Assembly (NCBI RefSeq): GCF_002216065.1
Contig: NZ_CP022282.1
Coordinates: 62,001-126,000, forward strand
DNA length: 64,000 nt
DNA from: Chryseobacterium sp. T16E-39
Lineage (GTDB): Bacteria > Bacteroidota > Bacteroidia > Flavobacteriales > Weeksellaceae
Direction of reading: 5' to 3'
Shown here: piece after piece, positions 42,518 through 51,302 of the stretch
Layout of the letters: the number at the start of each line of letters is the position of its first letter
Position numbering within the stretch: position 1 is the first letter of the stretch
Translations under genes and position numbers: made by a program
The notes under the pieces: generated by a model
Seen by the model: the letters and a program-made list of their open reading frames with translations, nothing else
What the model was told of the DNA's origin: nothing
The model's database searches: none

Positions 42518-43685
42518 TGGTGGTTTGGATACCTCTTACTGTGCTAAATATCTTAGTGAAACTCTGGGATATGAGGTGTATGCAGTAACTGTGAATACAG
42601 GAGGTTTCTCTAAAGAAGAAGAAAAAGAACTTGAAATCAAAGCCCTTAATTTAGGGGTGAAGGAATACAGGTGTATTGACGCTCAGGAAGATTACTATAA
42701 TTCATGTGTAAAGTATCTGATCTTTGGAAATGTATTGAAAAATAATACCTATCCGCTTTCTGTAAGTGCTGAACGTACGATTCAGGCTCAGGAAATCGCC
42801 AAGTACGCACTGGAAATAGGAGCGGATGCTATTGCACACGGAAGTACAGGTGCCGGGAATGATCAGGTTCGTTTTGATCTGATCTTCCAGGTAATGGCTC
42901 CTCAAGTGGAAATTATTACGCCTATCCGGGACATGGCTTTGTCCCGCGAAGAAGAAATTGAGTTTCTGAAAGGGTATGGCTATGAAATGGAATTTCAGAA
43001 GGCTCAATATTCGGTTAATAAAGGATTGTGGGGAACTTCTGTAGGTGGAAAAGAAACATTGACTTCAAGAAGTAATCTGCCTGAAGAAGCTTTTCCGTCC
43101 CAAATTAAAGAGACACAGCCTTCCGAACTGGAAATTGAATATAAAAATGGTGAGCCGGTAGCAGTGAATGGTGAATATTTCAGCCATCCTGTATATGCCA
43201 TCCAAAAGATTGAACAGTTAGCCTCTGCTTACGGAATCGGTCGTGACATTCATGTAGGAGATACGATTGTAGGAATTAAAGGCAGAGTCGGATTTGAAGC
43301 GGCAGCAGCATCTGTGATTATTAAGGCGCATCATTTACTGGAAAAACATACTTTATCAAAATATCAGCAAATGATGAAGTCGCAGTTGTCAGACTGGTAT
43401 GGAAACTGGCTGCATGAAGCATTGTTCTTAGATCCTGTCATGAGAAATATAGAGTCATTTCTGACGGATTCTCAGGAGACCGTAACAGGGAAGGTCTTTC
43501 TAACACTTCATCCTTACAGATTTGTTTTAAATGGTATTGAATCTCAACATGATTTGATGTCTGACAAATTCGGTAGTTATGGAGAAGCAAACAGAGCCTG
43601 GAGTGGAGATGATGTGAAAGGATATACCAAAATCGTTAGCAATTCACTGAATATTTATCACCAGATTAACGGAGTGAAAATATGA
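42489..43685 (+). CDS. argG: Argininosuccinate synthase
   Basis: A 398-residue enzyme from the ATG at 42489, 29 bp inside the end of the GNAT gene. An in-frame start at 42447 would precede the conserved N-terminus. The ATP pyrophosphatase loop is AFSGGLDTSYCAKYL, and the citrulline/aspartate site segments AHGSTGAGNDQVRFD and the central YSVNKGLWGTSVGGKET are recognisable. It condenses citrulline and aspartate. It is in an operon with argC through an ATGA overlap. Confidence 0.95.
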   Translation: MKKKVILAFSGGLDTSYCAKYLSETLGYEVYAVTVNTGGFSKEEEKELEIKALNLGVKEYRCIDAQEDYYNSCVKYLIFGNVLKNNTYPLSVSAERTIQAQEIAKYALEIGADAIAHGSTGAGNDQVRFDLIFQVMAPQVEIITPIRDMALSREEEIEFLKGYGYEMEFQKAQYSVNKGLWGTSVGGKETLTSRSNLPEEAFPSQIKETQPSELEIEYKNGEPVAVNGEYFSHPVYAIQKIEQLASAYGIGRDIHVGDTIVGIKGRVGFEAAAASVIIKAHHLLEKHTLSKYQQMMKSQLSDWYGNWLHEALFLDPVMRNIESFLTDSQETVTGKVFLTLHPYRFVLNGIESQHDLMSDKFGSYGEANRAWSGDDVKGYTKIVSNSLNIYHQINGVKI

Positions 43686-44644
43686 AAACAGTAGGAATTG
43701 TAGGTGCTAACGGATATACCGGTAGTGAATTGGTGCGTCTGTTGGCTTTTCATCCCAATATTGAATTGAGTTTTTTATATAGTCGTTCTAATTCGGGTAC
43801 AAAGATTTCGGATCTGTACCCGGATTTAGCGACGGTTTGTGAATTGGTTTTAACGGATAAACCTTCATCTGTCGATATTGTTTTTCTGTGCTTGCCTCAT
43901 AAGGAAAGTCAGAATTGGCTGAATCAAAATACTGTTTCTGATGATACATTGGTGATTGATCTTGGAAATGATTTTCGTTTAGAGGGTGTTTTTGGAAATA
44001 GAAATTTTATCTATGGACTACCTGAGATCAATAAAAAAAATCTTTTAGGTGCTAAAAGTATTGCCAATCCGGGGTGTTTTGCAACGGCTATTCAACTGGC
44101 ATTGCTTCCCTTAGCTCAAAAAGGATTATTAAATGAGGTGTATACAACTGGTATTACCGGATCTACAGGAGCGGGGCAGTCTTTACAGGCGACCACGCAT
44201 TTTACGTGGAGAAATGATAATATTTCTGCTTACAAGACCCTTACGCATCAACATGTAGATGAGATTTTACAACAATTAAATTCTCGGAATGATAAAGAGG
44301 TGACTCTCAATTTTGTTCCATGGCGTGGAGATTTTACAAGGGGGATTTTTACAAGCTCGACAGTTAAATTAAATTTAGAGCTTTCAGATATTGAACAATT
44401 GTACAGGGAATTTTATGCAGCTGAGCCTTTTGTAAAGGTACATGACAGGGCAATTGATCTAAAACAGGTTGTCAATACAAATCGCTGTGTGATTCATATA
44501 GAAAAGAATGAAAATGTAGTTGTTATTCATTCAGCGATCGACAATTTGTTAAAAGGAGCTTCCGGGCAGGCGGTTCAGAACATGAATATTGCGATGGGAT
44601 GGGAAGAGAATTTGGGACTGAAATTGAAGGGAATAGGATTTTAA
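43682..44644 (+). CDS. argC: N-acyl-gamma-glutamyl-phosphate reductase
   Basis: A 320-residue enzyme. It has the N-terminal NADP-binding GANGYTGSELVRLL motif, the catalytic Cys132 in SIANPGCFATAIQLAL, and the LIGS-like (TGITGSTGAGQSLQATTHF) region. It reduces the acylglutamyl phosphate made by ArgB to the semialdehyde. Its ATG overlaps the argG TGA, so translation is coupled. Downstream comes repeat R3 before argD. Confidence 0.94.
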   Translation: MKTVGIVGANGYTGSELVRLLAFHPNIELSFLYSRSNSGTKISDLYPDLATVCELVLTDKPSSVDIVFLCLPHKESQNWLNQNTVSDDTLVIDLGNDFRLEGVFGNRNFIYGLPEINKKNLLGAKSIANPGCFATAIQLALLPLAQKGLLNEVYTTGITGSTGAGQSLQATTHFTWRNDNISAYKTLTHQHVDEILQQLNSRNDKEVTLNFVPWRGDFTRGIFTSSTVKLNLELSDIEQLYREFYAAEPFVKVHDRAIDLKQVVNTNRCVIHIEKNENVVVIHSAIDNLLKGASGQAVQNMNIAMGWEENLGLKLKGIGF

Positions 44645-44650
44645 CGACTG

Positions 44651-44790
44651 TGAAATCGCAAAATTGCTGAATTGCAAAATCGCTTTTATATCAGTTAAAA
44701 TCTACAATCTTTTATTTCTTAACTCAGTATAAACCTCAAAGCTTGTACCTCGGATCTCGCAACCCGCATCTCGAACCTCGGAACTCTTAA
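44651..44790 (+). repeat. Modular dispersed repeat, copy R3
   Basis: Its core (44661-44779) matches the reverse complement of R2 at 116 of 119 positions. It begins 7 bp after argC ends and leads through TTTCAACTT words and an A-run into the argD ATG at 44815. Confidence 0.85.
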
Positions 44791-44814
44791 CAAACAACTT
44801 TCAACTTAAAAAAA

Positions 44815-45954
44815 ATGAACTTATTTAACGTATATCCGCTATTCAATATCAATCCTGTAAAAGCTCAGGGATCATTTCTTTGGGATGACAAAGGGGAAAA
44901 ATATCTCGATTTTTATGGAGGCCATGCAGTGATTTCCATTGGTCATAATCATCCCTATTATCAGGAAAAACTGAAAGATCAACTAGATAAAATTTCTTTT
45001 TATTCCAATTCTGTTCAAAATGAACTGCAAACAGAGCTTGCTTATAAATTAGGAGCATTGTCCGGATATGAGGATTATAATCTTTTCCTATGTAATTCAG
45101 GGGCAGAAGCAAATGAGAATGCTATAAAACTGGCTTCTTTTCATAATGGAAAGACTAAAGTGCTTTATTTTTCAGGATCATTTCATGGAAGAACTTCTGC
45201 GGCTGTTTCAGTAACTGATAATCCAAAAATAGTGGCACCGGTTAATTATTCTGAGCGATTTATCAAATCGGAATGGAATGATATTGAACAACTGGAGAAT
45301 ATTTTTAAAACTCAGGGAAATGATATTTCATCAGTGATCATTGAAGGAATTCAGGGAGTCGGAGGAATTATGATTCCCACTTCGGAATTCTTATCGAAAA
45401 TAAAAGAATTGTGTGAACAATATGAGGCTGTTTTAATTTTAGATGAAGTACAATCCGGTTATGGAAGATCTGGTTATTTCTTTGCGCACCAGGAATTTAA
45501 TGTTCAGCCGGATATTATTACCACGGCAAAAGGGATGGGAAATGGTTTTCCAATAGGAGGTGTATTGATCCATCCGAAATTTGAAGCAAGCAATGGTTTG
45601 CTGGGAACTACTTTTGGAGGGAATCATCTGGCTTGTGCCGCAGCTATAGCTGTTTTAGATGTCATAAAAGATGAAAACCTTATCGGAAATACAGAAAGCA
45701 TGGGTAATTATATAGAAAATGAAATTAAAGATTTTTCTCATATTAAATCTATTCGAAGGAAAGGATTGATGATCGGAATAGAGCTGGACAGAGATTGTGC
45801 TGAGGTGAGGAAAAGCCTGCTTTATGATCATCATATTTTCACTGGAAATTCTAATGATAAGGCCGTGCTGAGGATTCTTCCCGCACTTAATATAAGGAAA
45901 GAGGAAACGGATCTTTTCATTAATGCTTTGGAAGAAGTGTTGAGGGGATTGTAA
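44815..45954 (+). CDS. argD: N-acyl-ornithine aminotransferase
   Basis: A 379-residue class III PLP aminotransferase. Landmarks are FLCNSGAEANENAIKLA, the PLP-pyridine Asp in LILDEVQSGYGRSG, and the Schiff-base Lys239 in ITTAKGMGNGFPIGGV. It converts N-acyl-glutamate semialdehyde to N-acyl-ornithine. The gene is slightly shorter than E. coli ArgD but complete. It is separated from argC by R3 and from argF' by another repeat region. Confidence 0.92.
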   Translation: MNLFNVYPLFNINPVKAQGSFLWDDKGEKYLDFYGGHAVISIGHNHPYYQEKLKDQLDKISFYSNSVQNELQTELAYKLGALSGYEDYNLFLCNSGAEANENAIKLASFHNGKTKVLYFSGSFHGRTSAAVSVTDNPKIVAPVNYSERFIKSEWNDIEQLENIFKTQGNDISSVIIEGIQGVGGIMIPTSEFLSKIKELCEQYEAVLILDEVQSGYGRSGYFFAHQEFNVQPDIITTAKGMGNGFPIGGVLIHPKFEASNGLLGTTFGGNHLACAAAIAVLDVIKDENLIGNTESMGNYIENEIKDFSHIKSIRRKGLMIGIELDRDCAEVRKSLLYDHHIFTGNSNDKAVLRILPALNIRKEETDLFINALEEVLRGL

Positions 45955-45959
45955 GAGAG

Positions 45960-46070
45960 TAGCGAAAAGGCTAAATCGCTGAATTGCTGAATCGTAAAAT
46001 CGTGAAATTGCGAAATTGTGAATGGACTAATGTAGGATATAATTTGATGTTTGTCATTCCGTAGGAATCT
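45960..46070. repeat. Degenerate word repeat plus REP-like core upstream of argF'
   Basis: GCTAAATCGCTGAATTGCTG, GAATCGTAAAATCGTGAAAT and ATTGCGAAATTG words at about 45969-46020 are followed by GTCATTCCGTAGGAATCT (46053-46070), a REP-like core. They occupy most of the 189-bp argD-argF' gap. Confidence 0.6.
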
Positions 46071-46143
46071 AAGCACTGCAGTTATAGTCAGGGTTAGAAA
46101 AAATAAAAATAAGAGTCAACTGACCATTAAATAAATTAATCAA

Positions 46144-47106
46144 ATGAAAAATTTTACCACTGTGAGTGATATTGAAAACTTACAGGAAATCATAAAAAAA
46201 GCTTTACAAATAAAAGAAAATCCCCATTCGGAAACTGAAAAAGGGAAGGGGAAAACAATAGGACTGGTATTCTTGAATTCAAGTTTAAGAACACGTTTAA
46301 GCAGTCAGATTGCAGCGCAAAATTTAGGATTGAATGTTATTGCATTAAATGCTGCACAGGAAGCCTGGAATCTGGAATTTGCAGATGGAGCAATCATGAA
46401 CGGGGATACTGTAGAACACATTAAAGATGCGATCGAAGTATTAAATCAATATTGCGATATCATTGCGGTTCGTTGCTTTGCAGGAATGAAATCTAAGGAA
46501 GACGATGTGAACGAGAGCATTCTGAGCCAGTTTCAGAAACATGCAACCGTTCCTGTTATTTCTCTGGAATCGGCTACACGTCATCCATTGCAGAGTTTAG
46601 CAGATTGCATTACGATTACTGAAAATTGGAAAGAAGAACGTAAGCCAAAGGTGGTATTGACGTGGGCGCCGCATATTAAGCCAATCGCTCAGGCTGTAGG
46701 AAATTCTTTTACAGAATGGATGCAGGAGATGGATGTAGATTTTGTTATTGCTAACCCGGAAGGCTATGATTTAGATAAAAACTTTACAAAAGATACAAAG
46801 GTGGTTCATGATCAGGATGAGGCTTTAAAGGATGCCGACTTTATATACGTTAAAAACTGGTCGTCTTTTGAAGATTATGCAGCAATGCCTGAAGTAAAAG
46901 ATAATTGGATGTTAACGGCTGAAAAGTTGAAAGGAACGAATAATGGAAAAGTAATGCATTGTCTTCCTGTTCGTCGGAATGTAGAATTGAGTGATGAAGT
47001 AATGGATGGTGGAAATTCTATTATTTATCAACAGGCTAAAAACCGTATTTTCTCTGCACAGGCTGTGTTCAGTGAAATTTTAGATGAAATTAACCAGAGT
47101 AAATAA
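46144..47106 (+). CDS. argF': N-acyl-ornithine carbamoyltransferase, probably N-succinylornithine-specific
   Basis: A 320-residue transcarbamylase of the Bacteroidota/Xanthomonas N-acyl-ornithine class. It has FLNSSLRTRLSSQIAAQNLG in place of the STRT motif, and HCLPVRRNVELSDEVMDG near the end. The key specificity position, within GDTVEHIKDAI, is Val90. From memory of the family, the Xanthomonas N-acetylornithine enzyme has Glu (Glu92) there and the Bacteroides fragilis N-succinylornithine enzyme has Pro90, and replacing the Glu by small residues switches specificity. Val therefore favours succinylornithine. It makes an N-acylcitrulline. Confidence 0.88.
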   Translation: MKNFTTVSDIENLQEIIKKALQIKENPHSETEKGKGKTIGLVFLNSSLRTRLSSQIAAQNLGLNVIALNAAQEAWNLEFADGAIMNGDTVEHIKDAIEVLNQYCDIIAVRCFAGMKSKEDDVNESILSQFQKHATVPVISLESATRHPLQSLADCITITENWKEERKPKVVLTWAPHIKPIAQAVGNSFTEWMQEMDVDFVIANPEGYDLDKNFTKDTKVVHDQDEALKDADFIYVKNWSSFEDYAAMPEVKDNWMLTAEKLKGTNNGKVMHCLPVRRNVELSDEVMDGGNSIIYQQAKNRIFSAQAVFSEILDEINQSK

Positions 47107-47112
47107 CGGATC

Positions 47113-47907
47113 ATGAAGGATAAACTTTTTGTTGTAAAAATAGGAGGTGCTTTAATTGATGATGAAGAATTATTAAATCAGTTTTTAGAGCAGTTTTCTG
47201 ATATTAAGGAAAAGAAGATCCTTGTTCATGGAGGTGGAAAACTGGCGACAACATTAGCTGATAAACTGGGAGTTGAGCAGAAATTAATCAATGGACGAAG
47301 AATCACGGATAAAGATACACTGGATATTGTAGCCATGGTTTATGCAGGAGGAATAAACAAAAATATTGTGGCAAAACTTCAGCAGAAAAAATGCAAGGCG
47401 ATAGGATTTTCGGGGGCTGATGCGAACTTAATTAAAGCTAAAAAAAGAGAGGATGCAGAAATTGACTTCGGATTTGTGGGAGATATTGAGAAGAAAAGCG
47501 TCAATAACAAGCTGATTTCAAAATTAATTAAGTTGGAGCTTGTTCCTGTATTTTCTGCGATTACGCATGATAAAAAAGGAAATCTTTTTAATACCAATGC
47601 CGATACGATTGCATCGGTAATTGCACAGTCTTTATCAGCAAAGTATGATGTGGAATTGCTATACTGTTTTGACAAAGAAGGAGTATTGGAAAATGTAGAC
47701 GATCCTGATTCTGTTATTAAAAGTGTATCTCGGGATGACTTTTCTATCTTAAAAGAAGAAGGGAAGCTGCATAAAGGAATTTTACCTAAGCTTGAAAATG
47801 CACTTGGAGCAATTAATAATAATGTAAATAAAGTTTTCTTAATTAAAGAAACCCAATTGAAAAACCATATAGAAAATCATCATGGAGGCACTGAAATCTG
47901 TTTATAG
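47113..47907 (+). CDS. argB: N-acyl-glutamate kinase
   Basis: A 264-residue amino acid kinase. The nucleotide-binding N-terminus KIGGALIDDEELL, the LVHGGGKLATTLADKLG glycine loop and the LFNTNADTIASVIAQSL substrate region are typical of ArgB. It phosphorylates N-acylglutamate. It begins 6 bp after the argF' stop and overlaps argE by 26 bp. Confidence 0.94.
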   Translation: MKDKLFVVKIGGALIDDEELLNQFLEQFSDIKEKKILVHGGGKLATTLADKLGVEQKLINGRRITDKDTLDIVAMVYAGGINKNIVAKLQQKKCKAIGFSGADANLIKAKKREDAEIDFGFVGDIEKKSVNNKLISKLIKLELVPVFSAITHDKKGNLFNTNADTIASVIAQSLSAKYDVELLYCFDKEGVLENVDDPDSVIKSVSRDDFSILKEEGKLHKGILPKLENALGAINNNVNKVFLIKETQLKNHIENHHGGTEICL

Positions 47908-48964
47908 TCAAGAGGAATTGTTCAATAAGGCAATTGAACTGTTGAAAAAACTGATTGAAACTCCTTCATTCAGCAAAGATGAATATAATACTTCTGTCAT
48001 TATTGAGGATTTTTTTCAGAAGCATCAGGTTTCTGTAAAACGTTTTAAAAATAATATCTGGGCGGCTAATAAATATTTTGACCCGTCAAAGCCTTCTGTA
48101 TTATTGAATACTCATCATGATACGGTAAAGCCTAATAAAGCGTATACGTTGGATCCGTTTGCAGCCATTGAGAAAGATGGAAAATTGTATGGATTGGGAA
48201 GTAATGATGCCGGAGCTTCGCTCGTTTCTTTAGCGCAAACATTTTTACATTTCTACGAAAGAGAAAATTTAAAATATAATCTAATTATTGCTCTTACAGC
48301 AGAGGAGGAGATTTCAGGATTTGATGGAATTGAAGCTTTGTTTCCCCAACTATCGAATGTGGAATTGGCTATTGTGGGAGAACCTACACAAATGAATTTG
48401 GCTATCGCTGAAAAAGGTCTTTTGGTTATTGACGGCGAAATGAAGGGAACCCCTTCTCATGCTGCTCATCCTAATGATGATAATGCCATTGTGAAATGTA
48501 TGAAAGATCTCCAACATATCACCACTTTCAAATTCCCAAAGGTTTCAGATTACCTTGGAGAAGTGAAAATTACCCTGTCGGGTATTCATGCCGGGGTTCA
48601 GCATAATGTGGTTCCGGAAGCATGTAATTTTACGTTAGATGTGAGGGTTACTGATGAATATAGCAACGAAGAAGCTTTTGAAATCATTCAGTCCCAAATG
48701 AAATCAAACCTGACCGCCAGATCTTTCAGGTTGAATTCTTCTAAAATAGAATTAGATCACCCTTTTGTACAGGCAGGTCTGGCGATAGGAAGGACAACTT
48801 ATGGCTCTCCCACCTCTTCGGATCAGGCAATCATTCCATGTACATCGGTTAAAATGGGACCCGGAGACAGTAGGCGCTCTCATACAGCGGACGAATTTAT
48901 AGAGCTCAATGAAATAAAAGAGGGTATTGATATTTATATCCGGATTTTGGAAAAAGTGCTGTAA
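47882..48964 (+). CDS. argE: M20-family N-acyl-citrulline/ornithine deacylase
   Basis: A 360-residue zinc amidohydrolase. The metal ligands are visible in NTHHDTV (His78, Asp80), GSNDAGAS and LTAEEEISG, and the dimerisation insert and late GPGDSRRSHTADEF follow. In the acyl-ornithine carbamoylation pathway it removes the acyl group from N-acylcitrulline, giving citrulline for ArgG. It overlaps the end of argB by 26 bp. Confidence 0.9.
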   Translation: MEALKSVYSQEELFNKAIELLKKLIETPSFSKDEYNTSVIIEDFFQKHQVSVKRFKNNIWAANKYFDPSKPSVLLNTHHDTVKPNKAYTLDPFAAIEKDGKLYGLGSNDAGASLVSLAQTFLHFYERENLKYNLIIALTAEEEISGFDGIEALFPQLSNVELAIVGEPTQMNLAIAEKGLLVIDGEMKGTPSHAAHPNDDNAIVKCMKDLQHITTFKFPKVSDYLGEVKITLSGIHAGVQHNVVPEACNFTLDVRVTDEYSNEEAFEIIQSQMKSNLTARSFRLNSSKIELDHPFVQAGLAIGRTTYGSPTSSDQAIIPCTSVKMGPGDSRRSHTADEFIELNEIKEGIDIYIRILEKVL

Positions 48965-48990
48965 AGAGACACCATATGTTTTTATAGACC

Positions 48991-49027
48991 AGATTGTCTG
49001 AAATCTGAAATCTAGCATCTGGAATCT
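48991..49027 (+). repeat. Degenerate word repeat (GTCTGAAATCTGAAATCTA)
   Basis: It consists of overlapping CTGAAATCT/TAGCATCT/GGAATCT words and ends in an A-run and ATG. The same word order precedes carB at 53822-53859. Confidence 0.6.
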
Positions 49028-49034
49028 AAAAAAA

Positions 49035-49235
49035 ATGTTTTGACCCACTCAGCATGATCATCATGAAGTAGCAGTTTTTAATAAGATTTATGCAAAAAGA
49101 CAATTAAAAATGAAAGACTTAGTTGAATGTGGAACATGGTAAGGTTTTTTTCAGGAAGTTGAGAATATCATGCTGGGTACAAAACAATATTTTAACAGAC
49201 TTGATCCAAAATCAAATTATACAATAATATTTTAA
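49035..49235 (+). pseudogene. Decayed 67-codon gene with two in-frame stops in the argE-argH gap
   Basis: Starting at ATG 49035, the frame is interrupted by TGA at 49041 and TAA at 49140 and ends at TAA 49233-49235. Between the stops it reads like coding DNA: HDHHEVAVFNKIYAKRQLKM, then KDLVECGTW, stop, then GFFQEVENIMLGTKQYFNRL. The residue mix and the single continuous frame suggest a once-functional ~65-residue protein. I do not recognise it. The ATG follows the word repeat at 48991-49027. Confidence 0.45.
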
Positions 49236-49245
49236 ATAAACCATT

Positions 49246-50550
49246 ATGAAAAAGATATGGCAGAAAGATGATCTTGCCACCAATATATTAGTCAATCAGT
49301 TTACAGTAGGAAAAGACCTTGATTTCGATGAGCGATTAGCGAAATATGATGTTAAAGGCTCTATGGCGCACGGTAAAATGCTTGCAGAAGTTGGAATTAT
49401 TTCCAACGAAGAATCAGAACAGATGACTTCTGTACTGTCGATGATATTAGAAGATATTGAAAATGGAAGCTTTGAAATTGATAAAGAAGCTGAAGATATC
49501 CATTCTCAGATTGAAGCCATCTTAATTGAAAAATTAGGAGACACAGGAAAAAAAATCCATACTGCAAGATCACGAAACGATCAGGTTTTACTGGACATTA
49601 AATTATATCTGCTGGATGAGATCCGCGAAATAGCAAGTCTTACTGACCAGTTTTTTCAGTTGCTGATAGGGTTGGCGGAACAGCATAAAAATGTTTTACT
49701 TCCCGGCTATACCCATTTACAAATTGCGATGCCTTCGTCTTTTGGATTGTGGTTTGGGGCGTATGCTGAAGCTTTATTAGATGATGTTGAAATGCTGTAT
49801 TCAGTAAAAAATATAATTAATAAAAATCCTTTAGGTTCAGCAGCGGGATATGGTTCATCTTTTCCGATAGACCGGGAGAGTACGACCTATCATCTTGGGT
49901 TTCAGACGATGAATTACAATGCGGTATATGCTCAGATGACCCGTGGAAAATCTGAAAAAATGCTGGCAATGGCAATGGCGACATTAGCTGGAACTCTTGG
50001 TAAATTTGCTTATGATGTATGCTTGTATTTGAGTCAGAATTTTGATTTCATAAGCTTTCCCCAGGAATTTACAACGGGAAGTAGCATCATGCCACATAAA
50101 AAGAATCCGGATATTTTCGAATTGGTACGCGCAAGATGTAACCGGATTCAATCATTACCAAATGAGCTTATTCTATTAACCAATAATCTACCGTCAGGAT
50201 ATCACAGAGATGTGCAGCTGACTAAGGAGATTCTCTTTCCGGGTATCGATTCTCTAAAAGAATGCCTGGAGATCTTAAATTATACGGTACCTCATATTAA
50301 GGTTAGAAATGGTATTTTGGAGGAAGGCAAATACAAATACCTTTTCAGTGTAGAGAAAATCAATGAAGAGATTAAGAAAGGCAGTTCTTTCCGCGATGCT
50401 TATATTAAGGTAGGAAAGGAAATAGAAAATGATGAATTTGATTTTGAAATTGGAAACCTGAATCAGACCCACCAGGGAAGTATAGGGAATCTCTGTCTGG
50501 ATAAAGTGAGTTACCAGTTTAATAAACTGAAAAATAAAATATTAGGTTAA
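49246..50550 (+). CDS. argH: Argininosuccinate lyase
   Basis: A 434-residue member of the fumarase/aspartase superfamily. It has HTARSRNDQV, the GYTHLQIAMPSSFG motif and the signature GSSIMPHKKNPD with the mobile catalytic-Ser loop. It cleaves argininosuccinate to arginine and fumarate, finishing the pathway. It is preceded by the pseudogene remnant and followed by a word repeat. Confidence 0.94.
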   Translation: MKKIWQKDDLATNILVNQFTVGKDLDFDERLAKYDVKGSMAHGKMLAEVGIISNEESEQMTSVLSMILEDIENGSFEIDKEAEDIHSQIEAILIEKLGDTGKKIHTARSRNDQVLLDIKLYLLDEIREIASLTDQFFQLLIGLAEQHKNVLLPGYTHLQIAMPSSFGLWFGAYAEALLDDVEMLYSVKNIINKNPLGSAAGYGSSFPIDRESTTYHLGFQTMNYNAVYAQMTRGKSEKMLAMAMATLAGTLGKFAYDVCLYLSQNFDFISFPQEFTTGSSIMPHKKNPDIFELVRARCNRIQSLPNELILLTNNLPSGYHRDVQLTKEILFPGIDSLKECLEILNYTVPHIKVRNGILEEGKYKYLFSVEKINEEIKKGSSFRDAYIKVGKEIENDEFDFEIGNLNQTHQGSIGNLCLDKVSYQFNKLKNKILG

Positions 50551-50564
50551 ATGTAATTTTAATT

Positions 50565-50628
50565 AAAGGCAAAAAGGCAGAATGGCGAAATAGGAGAATG
50601 GCAATGTAGCAAATTTGCCATTTTGCTC
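50565..50628. repeat. Degenerate word repeat downstream of argH
   Basis: AGGCAAAAAGGCAGAATGGC, GAAATAGGAGAATGGC and GCAAATTTGCCATTTTGC words share vocabulary with 39401-39560. GCAAATTTGC is itself a palindrome. It lies between argH and the convergent Lrp gene. Confidence 0.5.
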
Positions 50629-50644
50629 TTATGAAGGAGAAAAA

Positions 50645-51106
50645 TTAAGCCAAATCAATTTTAAATTTTGTTGATTTCTTCACTTCATGTAAAACAATGG
50701 AGCTATGATATTGTCCGATATTAGGAATATTAGAGATGACGCTTACTGCAAAGTCATTATAGGAGTTGATATCTTTAGCTATGATCTTTAACATATAATC
50801 ATATTCCCCGGAAAGGCTTATGATTTCCTGAACCTCGTCATATTTACTGATGTTTTTCTCAAAGGTTTCCAATACTTTTTTGGATTGTTCTTTAAGACGG
50901 ACATTACAATAGACAACAATATTGAGTCCTAATTTTTCACGATTTAGAAGACCTACATATTTCTCTATGACTCCCTGTTTCTCTAATTGCTTGATTCGTT
51001 CATACGTTGGAGTGAAGGTAAGACCAATCTTCTCGGAGATTTCCTTTACAGATAAAGTGGAGTCTTCCTGAATAATACTGAGAATCATTTTGTCTTTGGC
51101 ATCCAT
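50645..51106 (-). CDS. Lrp/AsnC-family transcriptional regulator
   Basis: A 153-residue protein with an N-terminal winged helix (LSVKEISEKIGLTFTPTYERIKQLEKQGVI) and a C-terminal RAM (ACT-like) effector domain (about 66-145). Lrp/AsnC proteins bind amino acids and control amino acid metabolism. It sits between the arginine cluster and pyrB, divergent from pyrB, so it may respond to arginine or another amino acid and act on one or both. The effector is unknown. Confidence 0.9.
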   Translation of the reverse strand: MDAKDKMILSIIQEDSTLSVKEISEKIGLTFTPTYERIKQLEKQGVIEKYVGLLNREKLGLNIVVYCNVRLKEQSKKVLETFEKNISKYDEVQEIISLSGEYDYMLKIIAKDINSYNDFAVSVISNIPNIGQYHSSIVLHEVKKSTKFKIDLA

Positions 51107-51193
51107 GTGATCAATTTCAATTTTAACAAAAATATTAAGAAAAAATGAGAATAAAGTATGATTGAAGTTTTTTAATTTTTTTAGAACTTTAGT

Positions 51194-51224
51194 TTTGTCA
51201 ATTCGGTTAATTGTTATATCTTTG
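51194..51224 (+). promoter_or_regulatory. Putative promoter of pyrB
   Basis: TTTG (51194-51197), a 19-bp spacer and TATCTTTG (51217-51224) fit the flavobacterial consensus very well. The predicted transcript start falls within a few bases of the leader ATG at 51231. Confidence 0.7.
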
Positions 51225-51230
51225 CACCTA

Positions 51231-51302
51231 ATGAATAAAAGAGTATTTATATCATTAGATTTACCGGGCGACAGCGCCCTTTACGATATTTATTGTTATT
51301 AA
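51231..51302 (+). CDS. pyrB leader peptide (23 residues)
   Basis: A 23-codon ORF starting 7 bp after the -7 box and ending TAT TAA directly against the terminator stem at 51303. It encodes MNKRVFISLDLPGDSALYDI followed by Tyr, Cys, Tyr. It contains a T-rich stretch (51244-51263) and a GGGCG-ACAG-CGCCC hairpin (51266-51279) that could pause polymerase. The arrangement matches the leader peptides of coupled attenuation such as E. coli pyrL. Translation is inferred. Confidence 0.6.
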   Translation: MNKRVFISLDLPGDSALYDIYCY

